Notes: generated by a model not told the origin, from the letters alone. A DNA stretch of 58,649 nt from Longimicrobiales bacterium (GCA_035764935.1 DASTYK010000093.1:1-58649); one strand, 5' to 3'; numbered from the stretch's first letter, positions 34,400 to 43,083 are shown. Numbers and translations: made by a program.

Positions 34400-34413
34400 G
34401 ACGCGGCCGCGTC
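34400..34413. other. 14-bp palindrome between convergent stop codons
   Basis: GACGCGGCCGCGTC is a perfect palindrome in the 13-bp gap between the M48 protease and the pseudopilin-like gene, and reaches into the latter's stop codon. It could act as a weak bidirectional hairpin; no loop or T-tract. Confidence 0.4.
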
Positions 34414-34759
34414 AGTTGTCCAGCGCCCAGCGCCGGCCGGAGAAGTCGTAGCGCAGCGTCAGCCGGCCACTGCTCACGTAGAGCTCGGCATGCGTGCCGC
34501 CGGCGAAGGTCTGGTAGGACCAGCGCTCGCCCCATGCGGGCGCGGGCAGACTGTCCAGCACGGCAGGAACCAGCTGCGGCAGTGAGTCAGGGTAGCGACC
34601 GGCGGCCGAGCGGTGCGTCTCGAGCGCGGCGACGATGACGTCGCCGCGCTCTTTCGTCCGTTCGATCGCCGGCTCGTCGCGGTGTGCATACACGTAGACG
34701 CCGACGCCGGCGGCGGCGATCAGCACCGCGACCACGATCTCGGCAACGGGCAGCTTCAC
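34412..34759 (-). CDS. Pseudopilin-like small membrane protein
   Basis: 115 residues. An N-terminal membrane helix (AEIVVAVLIAAAGVGVYVYA, ~6-25) is followed by a helix (TKERGDVIVAALETHRSAAGRYP) and a globular beta part ending LRYDFSGRRWALDN. YPDSLPQLVP after the helix is the pattern of GspG-type pseudopilins. The prepilin peptidase site (G-F-T-L-x-E) is absent, so processing is doubtful. It is the last gene of the oxidase operon, 45 bp after ctaG. Confidence 0.6.
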   Translation of the reverse strand: MKLPVAEIVVAVLIAAAGVGVYVYAHRDEPAIERTKERGDVIVAALETHRSAAGRYPDSLPQLVPAVLDSLPAPAWGERWSYQTFAGGTHAELYVSSGRLTLRYDFSGRRWALDN

Positions 34760-34804
34760 GGCAGGGTCGTCACGGTCAGTGCGGCGGGCGGGATCGCCGC
34801 GTGT

Positions 34805-35704
34805 TCAGGCGCCCGAGCGGCCCGCGGCGAGCATCTCCTGCTCCGCCCAGTCCTCGCGCTCCTCCCGCTTCGCCCAGCGCAGGAAGACGATCGAGATCGC
34901 ACCCCAGAAGACCAGGGCGCCCGGCACCCACATGATGAGCCCTCCGAGCTGCTGATCCTCGAGCGCGTTCAGCGACTCGAACACGCGCGGCGCCTCGCCG
35001 TAGAACGGGTACAGCACGACGGTCGACAGCGTGATGATCGCCGAGACGATCGACATCGGAATGCCGAGAGCGAACAGGTAGAGCAGCCGGATCGGCGTCG
35101 TGGTCGGCCGGAGCTGCGGCGCCGGGCTCACCACGGGCCACCACATGATCACCGCTGCCACCATGAACATGAGGTGCTGCACGATGTGGACGGCGTGGTC
35201 CTCGAGTGCCCAGTTGTAGAAGCGCGGGAAGTGCCAGCCGGTGAACACCGCGTTGTAGATTGCGAACGCGACCAGCGGATGCACCAGCAGGGCGGCGGTC
35301 GCCCGCACGCGCGGGTTGCGCAGGATCGGATCCAGCGACCAGCTGGGCAGCCCGAGCAGCAGCAGCGGCGGCATGATCAGCATGAGCAGCATGTGCTGCA
35401 CCATGTGCGCGCTGAACAGGAAATAGTCGCTGAGGTCGTGAATCGGACCGTTGAGGGACACGAACATCACGACGACGCCGCTCGTCCAGTAGAGCACCTG
35501 CGCCTGGCTGACGGGCGGCCCCAGGCGGTGCTTCTCGCGGAGCGGGCCGACCAGTGCTGCGTAACCGGCGAGCAGCAGGCCGCAGCCGATCAGGATGCTG
35601 GGGTGCAGCTCCCAGCGCGTCCAGGAGAACTCGCCCGCAACGCCGTGGAGCAGCGCAAGTGTGGAAACCATCGAAGGTACTGCGGCCATCATCTCGACTT
35701 CCAT
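34805..35704 (-). CDS. ctaG: Cytochrome c oxidase assembly factor CtaG (caa3 type)
   Basis: 299 residues, about seven membrane helices. The sequence matches the CtaG family of caa3 operons (distinct from Cox11): HPSILIGCGLLLAGYAAL, SLNGPIHDLSDYFLFSAHMVQHMLLML, and a cluster of His and Met likely for copper handling (HAVHIVQHLMFMVAA). It is needed to insert Cu into subunit I. A second ATG at 35692, with GGAAG 5 nt upstream, is a plausible alternative start. It follows ctaF by 54 bp. Confidence 0.87.
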   Translation of the reverse strand: MEVEMMAAVPSMVSTLALLHGVAGEFSWTRWELHPSILIGCGLLLAGYAALVGPLREKHRLGPPVSQAQVLYWTSGVVVMFVSLNGPIHDLSDYFLFSAHMVQHMLLMLIMPPLLLLGLPSWSLDPILRNPRVRATAALLVHPLVAFAIYNAVFTGWHFPRFYNWALEDHAVHIVQHLMFMVAAVIMWWPVVSPAPQLRPTTTPIRLLYLFALGIPMSIVSAIITLSTVVLYPFYGEAPRVFESLNALEDQQLGGLIMWVPGALVFWGAISIVFLRWAKREEREDWAEQEMLAAGRSGA

Positions 35705-35758
35705 TCAGCGCCGGCCGCAGGTGGCCGGCGCCATGACCTCACATCACTGCCCGTCCCG

Positions 35759-36088
35759 CTAGGTCCGGTACTCGCCCAGCACGACATGGAAGAGCAGCAG
35801 CCCCGAAATCAGGAGCGCCGCCAGCAGTGACAGACCGTAGAACACCCGCGAGAAGATCTTGCTGTCGAACTTCAGGTGCATGTAGAAGAGCACCACCAGC
35901 ATGAACTTCGCGAACGACAGTGCCAGCAGCAGCGGCACCTCGACCGGCTCCATCGCCGGGATGTAGGAGATCGCGACCTCGATCGCCGTCACGACGGTGA
36001 GGATCACACCGATGATGACGTACGTCCGCAGGCTCGCGTGCCCGCCCTCGGCGTGCGCGTGCTCGACCTGATGTGTTTCCTGCGCCAT
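35759..36088 (-). CDS. ctaF: Cytochrome c oxidase subunit IV (CtaF-like)
   Basis: 109 residues with three membrane helices. The first is YVIIGVILTVVTAIEVAISY; the second contains LALSFAKFMLVVLFYMHLKF, the family hallmark (K-F-x-L-V-V-x-F-Y-M-H-L); the third ends LLFHVVLGEY. A His-rich N-terminus (HQVEHAHAEGGH) precedes. Small accessory subunit of the caa3 oxidase, 11 bp after ctaE. Confidence 0.9.
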   Translation of the reverse strand: MAQETHQVEHAHAEGGHASLRTYVIIGVILTVVTAIEVAISYIPAMEPVEVPLLLALSFAKFMLVVLFYMHLKFDSKIFSRVFYGLSLLAALLISGLLLFHVVLGEYRT

Positions 36089-36099
36089 GCGTCCCTCTC

Positions 36100-36696
36100 C
36101 TACGCCAGCAGGTAGATGAGCGTGAAGATCACGATCCAGACGATGTCGACGAAGTGCCAGTACAGGCCCGCCACCTCCACCTGCAACGCGTGCTTCTCCG
36201 GCACCATCGGGCCGCGCAGGATGTCCATGAACAGGATGAACAGCCAGATGATCCCGATCGAGACGTGCGCGCCGTGGAAGCCGGTCAGGATGAAGAACGA
36301 TGAGCCGAACAGGTTCGTCTGCAGCGTCAGCCCGGCATGGTAGAAGTGCGTGAACTCGTACGCCTGGAAGCCCAGGAAGAGCGCGCCCAGCAGCACCGTC
36401 GTGAACAGCCCGGCAAGCGCCTGCTTCCGCTTCCCCTTCTGGATCCCGTCCAGCCCGACCACCACCGCGAGTGACGACATCAGCAGCACGAACGTGCTGA
36501 TCGACGTCAGCGGGATGTCGAGGATCTCGGTCGGGAACGGCCCGACCACGCTCGCGGACTTGTATACCATGTAGGTCGCGATGAACGACCCGAAGAACAG
36601 CGTCTCCGACGACAGGAACACCCAGAACCCCAGCTTCCAGGTGTTCAGCCCCGTCGATGTCGGAGGGTGGAGCGCGTGTGCGTCAGTCTGTGCCAT
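36100..36696 (-). CDS. ctaE: Cytochrome c oxidase subunit III
   Basis: 198 residues, five helices, as in short caa3-type CoxC. Recognisable: KLGFWVFLSSETLFFGSF (helix 1, conserved E), LTGFHGAHVSIGIIWL and the C-terminal YWHFVDIVWIVIFTLIYL. ATG 36696 is chosen; a TTG at 36789 would add 31 Pro/Gly-rich residues encoded by a GC repeat, which looks like untranslated spacer. The ribosome site is weak. It lies 177 bp downstream of ctaD, the largest gap in the operon. Confidence 0.9.
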   Translation of the reverse strand: MAQTDAHALHPPTSTGLNTWKLGFWVFLSSETLFFGSFIATYMVYKSASVVGPFPTEILDIPLTSISTFVLLMSSLAVVVGLDGIQKGKRKQALAGLFTTVLLGALFLGFQAYEFTHFYHAGLTLQTNLFGSSFFILTGFHGAHVSIGIIWLFILFMDILRGPMVPEKHALQVEVAGLYWHFVDIVWIVIFTLIYLLA

Positions 36697-36715
36697 GGCT
36701 TCGTCTGGTCGTGAA

Positions 36716-36867
36716 GCGGGCCCGGAGCCCGGGCCCGGAGCCCGGGCCTGGGTACTGCCCGCCGCTTGATTCTTCTCGTCCTGTATCAACGTCGGCCGAT
36801 CGGTCCATCAGATCCGCCGTCCGCCGTTCAACCCGCGCCCCGGCCCAGGGCCAGGGCCCGGGCCCGG
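36716..36867. repeat. GC-rich self-complementary repeat between ctaD and ctaE
   Basis: 36716-36752 consists of GGGCCCGGAGCCC-type units repeated directly; 36838-36867 contains GGGCCCGGGCCCGG. Both arms share GGGCCCGGGCCC and can pair with each other or themselves. The second arm lies directly after the ctaD stop (on the minus strand it comes first). Possible attenuator or mRNA-processing structure between subunit I and III genes. Confidence 0.6.
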
Positions 36868-36873
36868 TCCGTT

Positions 36874-38688
36874 CTACGTCGGCTCGTACGCCCAGTTGAC
36901 CACACCGATGAACGTCCATGCCAGCCCGATCAGCGGCTCCCACCAGGACGGCGCCATGAACAGCACGCACGTCAGCGTGACGCCGACCGCCGTGAACAGC
37001 GGCCAGTAGGAGTTGGGCGGCATGTGCATCGGCTCGGGCTCGCCACGCGCGTCGCGCTCGATCTGCTCCGCCTCGACCCAGAGCGGCTCGCGGCTGTGCA
37101 CCGTCGGGATCTTCGCGAAGTTGTACTCGCGCGGCGGCGACTCGGTCGCCCACTCGAGCGTTGCGGCGCCCCACGGGTTCGGGCCGGCCTTCACGCCGCG
37201 CTTCGCACTCTTCACGATGTTGACGACCAGGAGAATGACGCCGATCGCCTGGATGAACGCGCCCGCGGTCGCGAGCTGGTTCAGCCCCGCGAGGTTCAGG
37301 TCGCTGCCGTACGTGAAGATGCGGCGCGGCATGCCGAGCAGCCCGATCCAGTGCATCGGCATGAACGTCAGGTTGAAGCCGATGAAGTAGATCCAGAAGT
37401 TCGCCTTGCCGAGCCGCTCGTCCATCATCCGGCCCGTGATCTTCGGGAACCAGTGATAGAACGAGCCGAAGATCGCGAGGATCAGCCCGCCGACCAGCAC
37501 GTAGTGGAAGTGCGCGACGACGAAGTACGTGTCCGTCTGCTGCAGGTTGTGCGGCGACGTCGCGTGCATGACGCCCGAGATGCCGCCGATCGTGAACGTC
37601 GCCACCATCCCGACCGCGTACAGCATCGCCGTGTTGAAGCGGATCTTGCCGCCCCACATGGTCGCTACCCAGTTGAAGATCTTCACGCCCGTCGGGATCG
37701 CGATGATCATCGTCGAGATCGTGAAGAACGCGTCGGCGATCGGGCCCATGCCGGTCGCGAACATGTGGTGCGCCCACACGCCCCAGCCGATGATGCCGAT
37801 CAGCACACCGGAGTACACCATCACGGCGTAGCCGAACAGCGGCTTGCGCGAGTTGGTCGGGATGATCTCGCTGACGATGCCGAACGCGGGCAGGATCAGG
37901 ATGTACACCTCGGGATGCCCGAACATCCAGAACAGGTGCTGCCAGATGACCGGGTCACCACCTGCCGCGACGTCGAAGAAGCGCGTGCCCCAGAAGCGGT
38001 CGAACGTCATCAGGAACAGCGCGACCGCGAGCACGGGCAGCGCCGTGATCATCAGGAAGCTCGTGACCAGCGCCATCCAGCTGAACAGCGGCACACGCAT
38101 CATGCGCATGCCGGGCGCCCGCATGTTGATGATCGTCGTGATGAAGTTGACACCACCCATGATCGACGCGACGCCCAGGATCTGCAGGCCGAGCCCCCAG
38201 AAGTCCATGTTCAGCCCGGGCGAGTACTGCGTCGACGACAGGTTCGCGTAACCGAACCAGCCCCCGTTCGGCGCGGCGCCGAACAGGAAGCTCATGTTCA
38301 TGAAGATCGCGCCGAACAGGAAGATCCAGTACGACAGCGCGTTCAGTCGCGGGAACGCGACGTCGCGTGCGCCGATCTGGAGCGGCACGAAGTAGTTGAA
38401 CATCGCCACGGCGATCGGCATGCCGACGAGGAACACCATCGTCGTGCCGTGCATCGTGAAGATCTGGTTGTACAGATCCGGATTGATGAACGCGTTTTCC
38501 GGCTTTGCCAGCTGGATCCGGATCAGCAGCGCCTCGATACCGCCGACCAGGAAGAAGAAGAGCGCCGTGACACCGTAGAGGAGCCCGATCTTCTTGTGAT
38601 CGACCGTCGAGAGCCAGTCCCTGATTCCCGTCGGCCGCGCCGGCCCCGCATGCGCATGTGCTGGCGCGTGTGCTTCGATCGTCGCCAT
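36874..38688 (-). CDS. ctaD: Cytochrome c oxidase subunit I
   Basis: 604 residues, 12 core helices plus extra C-terminal ones. Heme-copper ligands: NQIFTMHGTTM (heme a His), FGHPEVYILILPAFG (CuB His with the cross-linked Tyr and the Glu that marks type A1), GWGVWAHHMF (CuB His pair) and DTYFVVAHFHYVL (heme a3 and a His). It reduces O2 and pumps protons. It lies 20 bp after ctaC. The C-terminal ~110 residues (from NPWGAATLEW) form the extension usual in caa3 enzymes. A long open frame on the opposite strand is a codon-bias shadow. Confidence 0.97.
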   Translation of the reverse strand: MATIEAHAPAHAHAGPARPTGIRDWLSTVDHKKIGLLYGVTALFFFLVGGIEALLIRIQLAKPENAFINPDLYNQIFTMHGTTMVFLVGMPIAVAMFNYFVPLQIGARDVAFPRLNALSYWIFLFGAIFMNMSFLFGAAPNGGWFGYANLSSTQYSPGLNMDFWGLGLQILGVASIMGGVNFITTIINMRAPGMRMMRVPLFSWMALVTSFLMITALPVLAVALFLMTFDRFWGTRFFDVAAGGDPVIWQHLFWMFGHPEVYILILPAFGIVSEIIPTNSRKPLFGYAVMVYSGVLIGIIGWGVWAHHMFATGMGPIADAFFTISTMIIAIPTGVKIFNWVATMWGGKIRFNTAMLYAVGMVATFTIGGISGVMHATSPHNLQQTDTYFVVAHFHYVLVGGLILAIFGSFYHWFPKITGRMMDERLGKANFWIYFIGFNLTFMPMHWIGLLGMPRRIFTYGSDLNLAGLNQLATAGAFIQAIGVILLVVNIVKSAKRGVKAGPNPWGAATLEWATESPPREYNFAKIPTVHSREPLWVEAEQIERDARGEPEPMHMPPNSYWPLFTAVGVTLTCVLFMAPSWWEPLIGLAWTFIGVVNWAYEPT

Positions 38689-38708
38689 TTCGATTATCGC
38701 TCCCGCGC

Positions 38709-40022
38709 CTACTTGAGGCTCCTCAGATACGTCGCAATGAGGCGGATCTCCTCATCCGTCAGATTCGTCGGCGGCATGCCGCCACCCGGCGTGTGCGCAC
38801 CCGGCATCAGTGTGCCGGGCTTCAGGCTCTGCGGATCGCGGATCCACTGCTCCACGTTCGCCTGCGTGTTGCGCGCCGCGCCCGCACCGACCCACGGCCG
38901 CGTGCCGAAGCGCGTCAGCACCGGACCCAGTGCGCCCTGCGCCCGCGTGCCGCTGATCGCGTGGCACGCCACGCACGTCTTCGACAGGAAGACCTCGCGG
39001 CCCAGCTCGGCTTCGCTCTGCGCGCCCGGCACCATCAGCGCCGGCACCTCCGGTCGTGCCGCGGGCAGCCCCGTCGGCGCGGGAATCGCCCCGACCTGCC
39101 GCGCGGCCGGAGTCGGCGCGGGCAGCGGCTGCTGCGTCGCCTGCGGCTCCACCTGCGGCTGCGTGCGCGGCGGTGCGCTGTCGCCCACCTCGGGCGCCAG
39201 GCCCGTCGTGTCGCCGACCGGCGCCGTCGCGCCCGGCGTCCGCGCGAGCTGCGTCAGCATGTCCGAGCTCGTCGCGCCGCTGCGCATCTGCTCGATCCAG
39301 GCGTCGTACTCGGCCTCCGACACGACGTGCGCGATCATGCGCATGATCGCGTGCGCCTCGCCGCAGAACTCCGCGCACTGGCCCGTGTACGCGCCTTCCT
39401 CGTGCGCGGTGAACAGAATCTGGTTCGTGTGCGGCTCGCGATCACCCGTGACCGCAGGCTGCGGGTTCACGTCCCGCTTGCCGCCCAGCTTCGGGATCCA
39501 GAAGGAATGCACCACGTCCGCCGAGTGCAGTCGCAGCTCGACCGGCCGGTCCACGGGCACGTAGAACTCGTTGCCCGCAACGACCCCCTCCTCCGGGTAG
39601 CGGAACTCCCACCACCACTGGTGACCGATCACCTCGATCCGCAGTGCACCCTCGGGCGCCTCCTTCTGCGTGTCGAAGATCGTCAGGATCGTCGGAACCG
39701 CGATCAGAACCACGATGATCGAAGGAATCACCGTCCACGCGATCTCGAGCTTGGTGTTGCCGTGGATCTGCTCGGGGCGCGGCTGGTTCGGCTTCTCGCG
39801 ATAGCGCCAGATCACATACAGCAGCAGCACCTCGACCAGGACCATGATGCCGACGGTCCATGCCGTGGTGTTGTAGAACACGGCGTTCTGCTTTTCGCCG
39901 AGCTCGCTGACAGGGCGGAATGTCGTCTGGGGGAAATCGCCGCCGGCCTCGCACGCCGCGACGAAAAACAGCGCGGCGAGCGTGAGCAGACCGCCAACGC
40001 GGCGAAACCGGAACTTCGACAA
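38709..40022 (-). CDS. ctaC: Cytochrome c oxidase subunit II with fused cytochrome c domain
   Basis: 437 residues. Signal with lipobox FVAA-C24; two membrane helices (about 50-70 and 95-115); CuA cupredoxin with GHQWWWEFRYP and GQCAEFCGEAHAIM (Cys, Cys, His, Met ligands, ~214-226). A Pro/Ala/Gln-rich linker (~255-325) leads to a cytochrome c with CVACH near 350 and a Met-containing GTLMPGAH near 402. This fusion defines the caa3 type, which takes electrons from cytochrome c. First gene of the operon. Confidence 0.96.
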   Translation of the reverse strand: MSKFRFRRVGGLLTLAALFFVAACEAGGDFPQTTFRPVSELGEKQNAVFYNTTAWTVGIMVLVEVLLLYVIWRYREKPNQPRPEQIHGNTKLEIAWTVIPSIIVVLIAVPTILTIFDTQKEAPEGALRIEVIGHQWWWEFRYPEEGVVAGNEFYVPVDRPVELRLHSADVVHSFWIPKLGGKRDVNPQPAVTGDREPHTNQILFTAHEEGAYTGQCAEFCGEAHAIMRMIAHVVSEAEYDAWIEQMRSGATSSDMLTQLARTPGATAPVGDTTGLAPEVGDSAPPRTQPQVEPQATQQPLPAPTPAARQVGAIPAPTGLPAARPEVPALMVPGAQSEAELGREVFLSKTCVACHAISGTRAQGALGPVLTRFGTRPWVGAGAARNTQANVEQWIRDPQSLKPGTLMPGAHTPGGGMPPTNLTDEEIRLIATYLRSLK

Positions 40023-40083
40023 GGGCTCAGGCTCCTGTTGCTAGCCAAATCTTCCCGCAAGGGGTCGTGCGGGAGTCAGGCAC

Positions 40084-40110
40084 GTTATCGGCTGCACCCC
40101 CCGGGGTCAA
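40084..40110 (-). promoter_or_regulatory. Candidate promoter of the caa3 operon
   Basis: On the minus strand TTGACC is followed after 15 nt by GATAAC (or after 17 nt by TAACGT), about 60 nt before the ctaC start. The -35 is good, the -10 is only fair. Confidence 0.35.
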
Positions 40111-40205
40111 GCCGACTCCGCTGCACACGCACACCACGCGTTCCGCCCCATCACCCTACGGCACGCGGTTGGCGCGCACTGCAATGCACGGTTATCCTGC
40201 CGCAA

Positions 40206-41339
40206 ATGCAGCCGACCGATCTCCTCGTCATTGGCGGCGGCGCTGCGGCAGCCGCGGCCGCGCTCGAGGCACGCGCGCACGACATGAGCGTCATCGTCGT
40301 ACGGCGGGCGCCCGGCGCATCCGCACTCTCCCGCGGCGGCTGGACCGGCCCGCTTCCCGGACCCATCGCGCATGCCCTGGTCCGGCAGCACCTCGTGCAC
40401 GTCGATCTCGACGGGCCGCTCCCGCATCCCGACGGCGAGCTGCGACACTACGACTTCGCGCCGGCGTCGCATGCAGCCGCACGCGTGGAGACAGGCGCCT
40501 GCGTCGTCGGCATCGAGGGGCTGCCCGTCTTCCGCCCGCGCGCACTCGCACGCCTCTGGGGCGATGCCGCCGGTGCCGAGCTCACCCACGAAACGACGCG
40601 CCTCGCCGGGACCCCGCCCGCTGGCTGGGCGCCGCTCGCACTGGCCCGCGCGATCCAGGCCGACGCCGCGCCGCTTGCGGTCGCACTTCGCGACATCGTC
40701 GCCCGGACACGCTGCACGCGCCTCGTCGTGCCGGCTGTGCTCGGGATCGAGCGGACGGGCGAAATCCGCGAGCGGCTGGAGGCCGAAACGGGAGTACCGG
40801 TCGGTGAAGCGCTGGGCGTCGCGCCGTCGGTGCCGGGCTGGCGCCTGCACCGGGCACTCGAAGGCGCGTTGATCGAGGCCGGTGTGCAGGTCGTGGACGG
40901 GAGCGTTGCTGACGTCGAGCAGCGGGCTGGCCGCTGCACTGGCGTGGACGTCGTGCGGCATGGCTCTGACCAGGCGGAGCGCTTCGCGGCCGAGCGGTTT
41001 CTGCTGGCGAGCGGCCGTTACGTTGGCGGAGGGATTGTCGCCGACCCCGTTTTTGCCGAGCCGGTGTTCGGCGCCGCTGTATGGATCGACCACCTGGGCG
41101 AGCGCTTCGAGGAAGTCGATTCCGTCGCGCTCACGGACCCGGTCCGGACGGAGGAGCAGCCGCTGATGCGCGCGGGCGTGCGCGTCGACGGCAGTCATCG
41201 GCTCCGGCGGCCTGGGGGAGACGCGCTCGCGAACGTATGGGCGGCCGGCTCCGTGCGTGCCGGCGTGGCGGATGGTCTGGGCGCGGCCGCGGAGGACGGC
41301 GTCGTCGCCGTGACCCGGATGCTGTCGGCGACGGCGTGA
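40206..41339 (+). CDS. GlpB-like FAD-binding subunit of glycerol-3-phosphate dehydrogenase
   Basis: 377 residues. N-terminal dinucleotide motif TDLLVIGGGAAAAAAALEA, a middle part with LARAIQADAAPLAVALRDI and VVPAVLGIERTG, and a C-terminal FAD-closing segment NVWAAGSVRAGVADGLGAAAEDGVVAV. The overall layout, FLLASGRYVGGGIV and EALGVAPSVPGWRLHRALEGAL, match anaerobic GlpB. It would shuttle electrons from GlpA. Upstream ribosome site is poor. It is followed 7 bp later by a small Fe-S protein gene, and is divergent from ctaC. Confidence 0.78.
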   Translation: MQPTDLLVIGGGAAAAAAALEARAHDMSVIVVRRAPGASALSRGGWTGPLPGPIAHALVRQHLVHVDLDGPLPHPDGELRHYDFAPASHAAARVETGACVVGIEGLPVFRPRALARLWGDAAGAELTHETTRLAGTPPAGWAPLALARAIQADAAPLAVALRDIVARTRCTRLVVPAVLGIERTGEIRERLEAETGVPVGEALGVAPSVPGWRLHRALEGALIEAGVQVVDGSVADVEQRAGRCTGVDVVRHGSDQAERFAAERFLLASGRYVGGGIVADPVFAEPVFGAAVWIDHLGERFEEVDSVALTDPVRTEEQPLMRAGVRVDGSHRLRRPGGDALANVWAAGSVRAGVADGLGAAAEDGVVAVTRMLSATA

Positions 41340-41346
41340 GGAGCAC

Positions 41347-41781
41347 ATGGCTCGACTGACGAACCAGCTTGCGGCGTGGGCGAACCTGGGCTACCGGATG
41401 GCCGCGCACGTGCTGGTGCGGATGCCGGCGCGGGCGGTGGGCGCACTGCGTGACCGTGAGCGCTACCTGGCGGCGGTACGCCCGGAGGGCTACCTGCCGC
41501 TGCTGCCGGAGGAGCGCGCCGCGTTTCCTGCGACCATGCGGTGCGTGCACTGCGGGCTGTGCGCGCTGGCCACGCCGGACGTACAGTCGGCATGGGACGA
41601 GGCGTGGACCTTTGTTGCCGGCCCGTCCCGCGCGCTGGACCGCGCGCCAGCCGTTGCGGCGTCGACGGGCGCGGCACCGCGCGATCCCGCCGGGGCTGCG
41701 GTGTGCCCGATGGGCGTGCCGATCCCGCGCATGACCGCCACGATCGACCGACTGGCTGCCGCCGGTGAGCAGCACGGCTGA
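41347..41781 (+). CDS. Small [4Fe-4S] protein, likely partner of the GlpB-like subunit
   Basis: 144 residues. One cluster motif only: C66-x2-C69-x2-C72 (MRCVHCGLC), with the fourth ligand 48 residues away as C120-P (AAVCPMGVPIP) after a flexible Ala/Pro insert. This is much smaller than GlpC, which carries two ferredoxin clusters and CCG domains. An N-terminal amphipathic stretch (WANLGYRMAAHVLVRMP) might touch the membrane. Position directly after the GlpB-like gene suggests electron transfer to quinone; that role is inference. Confidence 0.65.
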   Translation: MARLTNQLAAWANLGYRMAAHVLVRMPARAVGALRDRERYLAAVRPEGYLPLLPEERAAFPATMRCVHCGLCALATPDVQSAWDEAWTFVAGPSRALDRAPAVAASTGAAPRDPAGAAVCPMGVPIPRMTATIDRLAAAGEQHG

Positions 41782-41805
41782 ACACAGACATGGAGAGAGC
41801 GCGCG

Positions 41806-43068
41806 ATGATCAGGCGCATGGCGTTCGTGCTGGTGATGCTGACGGGCGCGGCTGACGTGGCTGCACAGGAAGCGCGGCCGCGCGCACGCGAAGCGGGGGT
41901 CGTCGTCGGGATCTTCGAGCCCGGCGCGCAGAACGCGATCACGGACGTGGCAGGGGTGCGGGTCGGTCAGGCCACGATCCACCAGGAGCGCGTGCACACG
42001 GGCGTGACGGCGATCCTGCCGCACGACGGCAACCTGTTCCGCAGTCGTGTCCCGGCGGCGATCGTGGTCGGCAACGGGTTCGGCAAGCTGCTGGGCGTGA
42101 CACAGGTTCGCGAGCTGGGTGAGCTCGAAACGCCCATCCTGCTGACGTGCACGCTGTGCGTCTGGAAGGCTGCGGACGCGATGGTCGAGTGGCTGCTCGC
42201 GCAGCCGGGCATGGAGGAGGTGCGCTCGATCAATCCCGTCGTCGGGGAGACCAACGACGGCGGGCTGAACGACATCCGCGCGCGCCCGATCACGGCGCAG
42301 CACGTCGTGCAGGCGCTGGAGTCGGCCGCTGCCGGTCCCGTCGCGGAAGGTGCGGTCGGCGCCGGCGCGGGCACGGTCGCGTTCGGCTGGAAGGGCGGCA
42401 TCGGCACATCGTCGCGTGTCGTGCCGCAGGCCTACGGCGGCTACACGGTCGGCGTGCTCGTGCAGAGCAATTTCGGCGGTGTACTCACGATCAACGGTGC
42501 ACCGGTCGGCGTGGAGCTCGGCAAGTACAGCTTCCAGCGGGCAGTCGAGGCGGAGCGGCCGCGCGAGTCGAACCGCGAAGCGAACCGGTCGCGTTCACGC
42601 GACCCGTCCCGCGGCGATCATCCGACTGCCGGTGCGGCAACGGCAGAACAGGCCGACGCTGCGAGCTACGTCGATCGCGACGGCTTCACCCCGGATGGCA
42701 GCATCATGATGGTCGTTGCGACGGATGCGCCGCTCGACGCCCGCAACCTCGAGCGGCTCGCGCAGCGTGCCCTCGTCGGGCTCGCACGCACCGGAGCGAC
42801 CATGAGCAACGGGTCGGGCGACTACGTGATCGCGTTCTCGACCGCGGCTTCGGTGCGCCGTGAAGCGGACGCGCCCACGCCGCGTCCCGGTGCATTCCTC
42901 TCCAACGACGTCGTGTCGCCTCTGTTCCAGGCGGTGGCGGAGGCGACGGAGGAAGCGATCTACAACTCGCTGTTCCGCGCGACGACGGTGGGCAGCGTCG
43001 AGGCACTGCCGCTCGACCAGGCGATGGACGTCCTGAGAAAATTCAACGCGGTGCGCCCGCAGGAGTGA
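41806..43068 (+). CDS. P1-family (DmpA/S58) aminopeptidase, secreted
   Basis: 420 residues with a signal peptide (AFVLVMLTGAADVAAQ). The family's early ITDVAGVRVGQATI and later SNFGG (NFGGVLTINGAPVG) are present. The self-processing site is TMSNG336-S337GDYVIAF, where Ser337 becomes the N-terminal nucleophile of the beta chain. Just before it lies an unusual Arg/Ser/Asn-rich insert (~247-285, RESNREANRSRSRDPSRG). ATG 41806 has GGAGAG upstream. Likely cleaves N-terminal D/L or beta-amino acids in the periplasm. Confidence 0.88.
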   Translation: MIRRMAFVLVMLTGAADVAAQEARPRAREAGVVVGIFEPGAQNAITDVAGVRVGQATIHQERVHTGVTAILPHDGNLFRSRVPAAIVVGNGFGKLLGVTQVRELGELETPILLTCTLCVWKAADAMVEWLLAQPGMEEVRSINPVVGETNDGGLNDIRARPITAQHVVQALESAAAGPVAEGAVGAGAGTVAFGWKGGIGTSSRVVPQAYGGYTVGVLVQSNFGGVLTINGAPVGVELGKYSFQRAVEAERPRESNREANRSRSRDPSRGDHPTAGAATAEQADAASYVDRDGFTPDGSIMMVVATDAPLDARNLERLAQRALVGLARTGATMSNGSGDYVIAFSTAASVRREADAPTPRPGAFLSNDVVSPLFQAVAEATEEAIYNSLFRATTVGSVEALPLDQAMDVLRKFNAVRPQE

Positions 43069-43083
43069 GCGACTGGCAGCTCG

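Noticed and set aside
36697-36789. Longer CtaE N-terminus starting at TTG 36789
   Set aside because: The added residues are Pro/Gly low complexity encoded by the GC repeat and precede the normal CoxC start.
36766-39564. 932-codon open frame opposite ctaD/ctaC
   Set aside because: Antisense to unmistakable cytochrome oxidase genes; Arg/His/Asp-rich shadow with no domain.
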